Of a stretch of DNA of 64,000 nucleotides, positions 60,797 to 64,000 are shown one piece after another (position 1 is the first letter of the stretch; every line of letters starts with the position of its first letter). The notes below the pieces were generated by a model, which saw only the letters and a program-made list of their open reading frames with translations, did not search any database and had not been told where the DNA came from. Source of the stretch: Datnioides undecimradiatus (Eukaryota > Chordata > Actinopteri > Lobotiformes > Datnioididae); contig WARS01000007.1 of assembly GCA_008933995.1 (NCBI GenBank), positions 3,102,230 through 3,166,229 on the forward strand, written 5' to 3'. The position numbers were made by a program, and so were the translations under genes.

Positions 60797-62645
60797 CTGT
60801 GGGGGAAGATGGACAAAGATATTCTAGTACAGGACGACACGTGACAGGATGTGAATGGTGCCAATGAGTTCATGCTTCAGTTCAGTTTCCCTTCTGGCCT
60901 GTGATTACACCAGTTTCAGGTATTAGTAAACTCCAACTATCAGTTTCCTCCCTGACGCTCTTTGGTGACACATCTATCACACCTAAAACTCATCTCAGCC
61001 TTCCTTTAAACTCCCCTTCCTCTGTCCATTGCAGCAGTTATGAAGCTCTGCGAACTCGCCTGTTTTTCTACAAGTCGTATGGTGTCCTCAGAGTGTCCCT
61101 CCTTCGCCTTTTTGACCTGAGTGACGGCGTTAGTCCGCACTCTCCTCAGCGACTCTTTGGCCTTGTTGCCGAACTGTTTGGCCAGCTTTGCCAGGTTCTC
61201 CCGGTGTTCCCGGGTTACTCTGCGGAGGACGGAGGAGATGAGGGAAGAGAGAAACGAGTGAGACAGAAGCAAGGACAACAACAGCGGATTGTATCGAGCA
61301 AGGGTCGACGCGTGTCTGTGGGGTTTGTTCAAGGAAGTGTTTATTTAAAGGTGTTTGAGTTCCTGTGTTAGAAAGGCTCCTTCCTTCTCGTGAGAGCTGT
61401 CAAACTGCACGCAGACTTCGGCTGGTCCTGTAACACACATAACTGTGCAGAGACAGAATCCTATAAAAAAACCCCAACGTGCTCAGTTGTGCAAATGAGA
61501 CAGTTAAGTGCTTGGAGCATCAGGTCCAATCATGTCAGCTCTGGCTGGTAAACATCTAACAGTAATCACTTCCCGAGGTCTCAGGCCAGAGCCGAAACAT
61601 CCGTCAGCCCGACAACTTTGTATTCACTTTGCATTTGTTAATCACTGAGAAAATCCTACTTCCCATGTCACTCTCCCTCTTTGTCCTTAATTGGCTTTTT
61701 TTTTGTTGTTTTTGCCTCGGGGACTATTTGCAAACAATCCAAGTGCAGCGTCTATTTACCGCAAACAATACGGCCTAATTACTGATTCCAGGGCCAATCA
61801 AGGAGCGCCTTCTCTTTGGAAATGCAAATGGGGGCTCGGAGCGTGCCGAGACTGATTGCAGGGGGAAAGCTGTCTGACTCTTGTCTCCCTCCTCTGCCAG
61901 ACTAACACCTGCTGCTCCGCCGCACGCACGCGCACGCACATAAGCACGGGCCGGCGTTTGCTCATGTATGCTTACATGCACATGTGTGTATGTGTAAAAA
62001 AAAAAAAAACATAGTGTATATACACGGAGCGCTTTAGTGAGTGAGTGACGGATAGTTTTGTGCGAGCTTGTTTGACTTGGCACAGAGAAAGAAAGAGTGA
62101 GAGAGAGCGAGTGAGAGAGGTCTGGCCAGAATAGAGAGAGAGAGAGAGAGAGAGTGACCCGACCCTCACATCAACACACCGGGGGTCTCTATACATCTAC
62201 GGACCAGAGTCAATAAATCTGTCAGTTATAGCTCAGGCGGCGGGTTTGTTAAAAAAGGGGAATTTAAAACCATGGACGAGGTTAAGCTTTGATTATAACA
62301 TGATGTACTGATTATCTCACTGACTTATTGGGGGATTATTTAGTCTGTAAACTCTACATTAATACTGTGAAATGTCTGTCGCAGAGAGCAGAGAATAAAC
62401 TTATTGATTTGGTCTGAATCACCTTAATCTAACCATAAACCCTTAAACCTTATCTAACATTGATTATCTATTGATTGATTGATTGGCTGATCAATTCATA
62501 GAACAGTTTGGGCCTGTAGAAGTTACAGTACAATGTATGCTAAACAGTAGGAGGTGAAAACGACAGAGGAACGACAGAAGAAAAGGAAAAGTGGCCGAAA
62601 AAGATCGAAACGAAAAGCAGGAAAGTGTTTCTGCCCTTGGGGCTG

Positions 62646-62683
<38 letters not shown>

Positions 62684-62813
62684 CATGTGTGTGTGTACGT
62701 GTGTGTCTGAAAGAGACTCACTTGGGAACGGGCACCCTGATGATCGTCCCATCCACCTCTGGGTTAAGGTTCATGCTGCACTCTCTCAGGGCATGGGTGG
62801 CAGCCGCTGTAGC
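60719..62813 (-). CDS. mrrf: Mitochondrial ribosome recycling factor, last three coding exons (5' part outside window)
   Basis: MRRF releases mitochondrial ribosomes from mRNA after termination, with a mitochondrial EF-G paralogue. The three exons give 109 residues plus stop: ATAAATHALRECSMNLNPEV..., VTREHRENLAKLAKQFGNKA..., and IQQLSDNIAVDIDKQLAAKT.... These match the human C-terminal half, including the NLNPEV and VRTN motifs of domain I helices and the ending KTKELLG. All phases join. The middle-exon donor is GC rather than GT. The upstream exons, with the targeting sequence and domain II, were not found up to 64000 and must lie beyond the window. In human, MRRF is on 9q33 near RBM18 and LHX6. 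Confidence 0.9.
61060..61219 (-). CDS. mrrf: mrrf penultimate coding exon
   Basis: Acceptor CTCCGCAG|AGTAAC; encodes 53 residues with VTREHRENLAKLAKQ and SEDTIRLVEKQ. The donor is CAG|GCGAGT (61059-61054), a GC-AG type intron. Human MRRF continues EKQISQ at the same point, so the boundary is well supported. Confidence 0.92.
62133..62154. repeat. (GA)n microsatellite
   Basis: Eleven AG units inside the mrrf intron. Confidence 0.95.
62644..62706. repeat. (GT)n-rich tract beside an mrrf donor
   Basis: Interrupted GT repeat in the mrrf intron, within about 20 bp of the donor at 62721. Confidence 0.92.
62722..62813 (-). CDS. mrrf: mrrf coding exon with NLNPEVDGT motif
   Basis: Acceptor (minus) TTCCTCCAG|GCTACA; donor CCCAA|GTGAGT, phase 2. 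Encodes 30 residues, THALRECSMNLNPEVDGTII then RVPVP, matching human AIRESGMNLNPEVEGTLIRV. Confidence 0.92.
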
Positions 62814-64000
62814 CTGGAGGAACACGCACGCATACACACACACACACACGCACAGACAAATGTGTGAGCGCTGGTGCAAATGGAAAAGCAGCGCTACCAC
62901 TGCAGGTAGTGGCCCAACTCCAGCTGGCAATCATTAAGGTGTTGTGGTGTAGATGTATTTTGTGTGTGTGTGTCAGGGGAAGCCCACGCAGCGTGGAAGT
63001 GCCTCGGGCCACTGTCAGCACTGGGCCCTGTGGGACAGGACTGAGAGGTTGCAGGGCAGGGCGTTGACCCACGGTGACCTCACAGGAGAGTCTGTGTATG
63101 ATACATGGATACAGACGCACACACATGTGCTTCTGAGCTGGTACGGGTTCAATCTTGCATTAAATTTCTAATTTCTATATCTTTTAAAATATTAAAGAAG
63201 GCTAGTAAATATATTACGTTTTCATGCGTCCAGTTAATGATTTTACATGAGTGGTGATGGGGAGCTCTGAACAAACATGGTGGAGGACAGAGGTCAGGCA
63301 CACGGGTCATCACTGTCACAAATGAACCTGTGACTGCCTGTTGTCTGTTTCCATCCACTGAACAGCAGTGAAGACCGGCTGAAACATCACTTCCTTCCAT
63401 AATTATTAGAGTCATAACTATATTTAGGTTTAAGCAATCACTTCCTTTAGTTTTTTTGGACAAACAATTCTTGAGAAATAAGGGATAAAATAGTCACTGG
63501 TGTCGCTGCCTCACAGGGCCCATTAAAAAAAAAACATTTAAACATGTCACAGCAGAGCAGAGACTGCTGCTCAGACAAATTAGCCTCGTCCTGATGAGCA
63601 TCGTGTTGGTGGAGATGGCTGTTTGATATCTTGCAAAATCTGGGGATGTGCACACTAGAAAAACAGATGATCGAGCCATCTGCACGAGAAATCAGAAACG
63701 CGAAGGGGGAAACTGAAAACGTATCTTTCCGATCGTGCGCCGATTCTCAGATTGTGAGGACAGTGGCGGATCCAGGGACAGAGAAGCAGCAGTCTCTGCA
63801 AGTGTGGCAGAACTATCAGCAGGGATGAAGACATCTGCAGAAAGCGGCCTTCTCCTCAGTCTAAAACGTCTTATTGAGAAAGCTGGGGAAAAAAGAAACA
63901 AAACAACAAAACAGGCAAATAATATTTCCCAAACACCATCTGCCGTCTTTTTAAGGGACGGAGATAATCAGAGGGAAATGAAAGGAAGAGCGGTGAGGGA
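62814..64000 (-). other. mrrf: mrrf upstream intron, no exon found
   Basis: A CA tract at 62832-62850 sits beside the acceptor. The next upstream mrrf exon would encode a segment like SPQLILVNM; nothing like it is visible before the window ends. Confidence 0.6.

Larger units (their letters stand above)
61220..62721 (-). other. mrrf: mrrf intron, 1.5 kb, with octamer-rich block
   Basis: Contains a GA microsatellite (62133-62154) and, at about 61600-61900, a unique block with a perfect ATGCAAAT octamer near 61820, CTAATTAC and GCAAACAAT words. No exon is seen. Confidence 0.5.

Noticed and set aside
62554..62937. Basic 127-aa open frame on the plus strand
   Set aside because: It is antisense to an mrrf exon and crosses a GT repeat.

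Overview
The window reads as genomic DNA from a ray-finned (teleost) fish. It has split genes with GT-AG introns, proteins closest to vertebrate families, many CA/GATA microsatellites, a teleost-type LINE 3' end and other dispersed repeats. No bacterial or viral gene organisation is seen. All exon coordinates below were read by hand from splice sites, reading frame and remembered family similarity; no alignment or search was run.

Layout. 1-2600 is intergenic. A CpG-containing stretch around 2640-3100 is the likely jak2 promoter and noncoding first exon. 10600-24886 (+) is a complete jak2 coding region: 23 coding exons, 1134 aa, with FERM, SH2, JH2 pseudokinase and JH1 kinase domains. 27030-28119 (-) is a two-exon relaxin precursor (rln). 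29702-39201 (-) is plgrkt, with an 8.3 kb intron. 44541-51274 (+) is a PD-1-ligand-like gene (cd274-like). Its two Ig domains and membrane helix are followed, through four more in-phase exons, by a cytoplasmic P-loop NTPase of NACHT type. 51.4-60.7 kb has no recognisable protein gene. It holds a small TTAA-flanked MITE, microsatellites and several unique-looking stretches rich in homeodomain, POU and FOX-like words. 60719-62813 (-) holds the last three coding exons of mrrf; its upstream exons lie beyond the window.

The order jak2(+), rln(-), plgrkt(-), cd274(+) matches human 9p24 (JAK2, INSL/RLN, PLGRKT, CD274). mrrf belongs to human 9q33, so the junction near 51.4-60 kb joins two blocks that are apart in human. 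JAK2 and PD-L1 are linked functionally in mammals, because interferon signalling through JAK induces PD-L1. Here they sit about 20 kb apart.

The most unusual feature is the cd274-like gene. Nine exons join in a single frame with exact phase matching (1530 nt, 509 aa). The last exon supplies a perfect Walker A motif and a Walker B-like strand to the cytoplasmic side of a B7-family checkpoint ligand. Mammalian PD-L1 has only a short tail. If transcripts confirm it, this is a membrane-tethered immune ligand carrying an NLR-like nucleotide-binding module.
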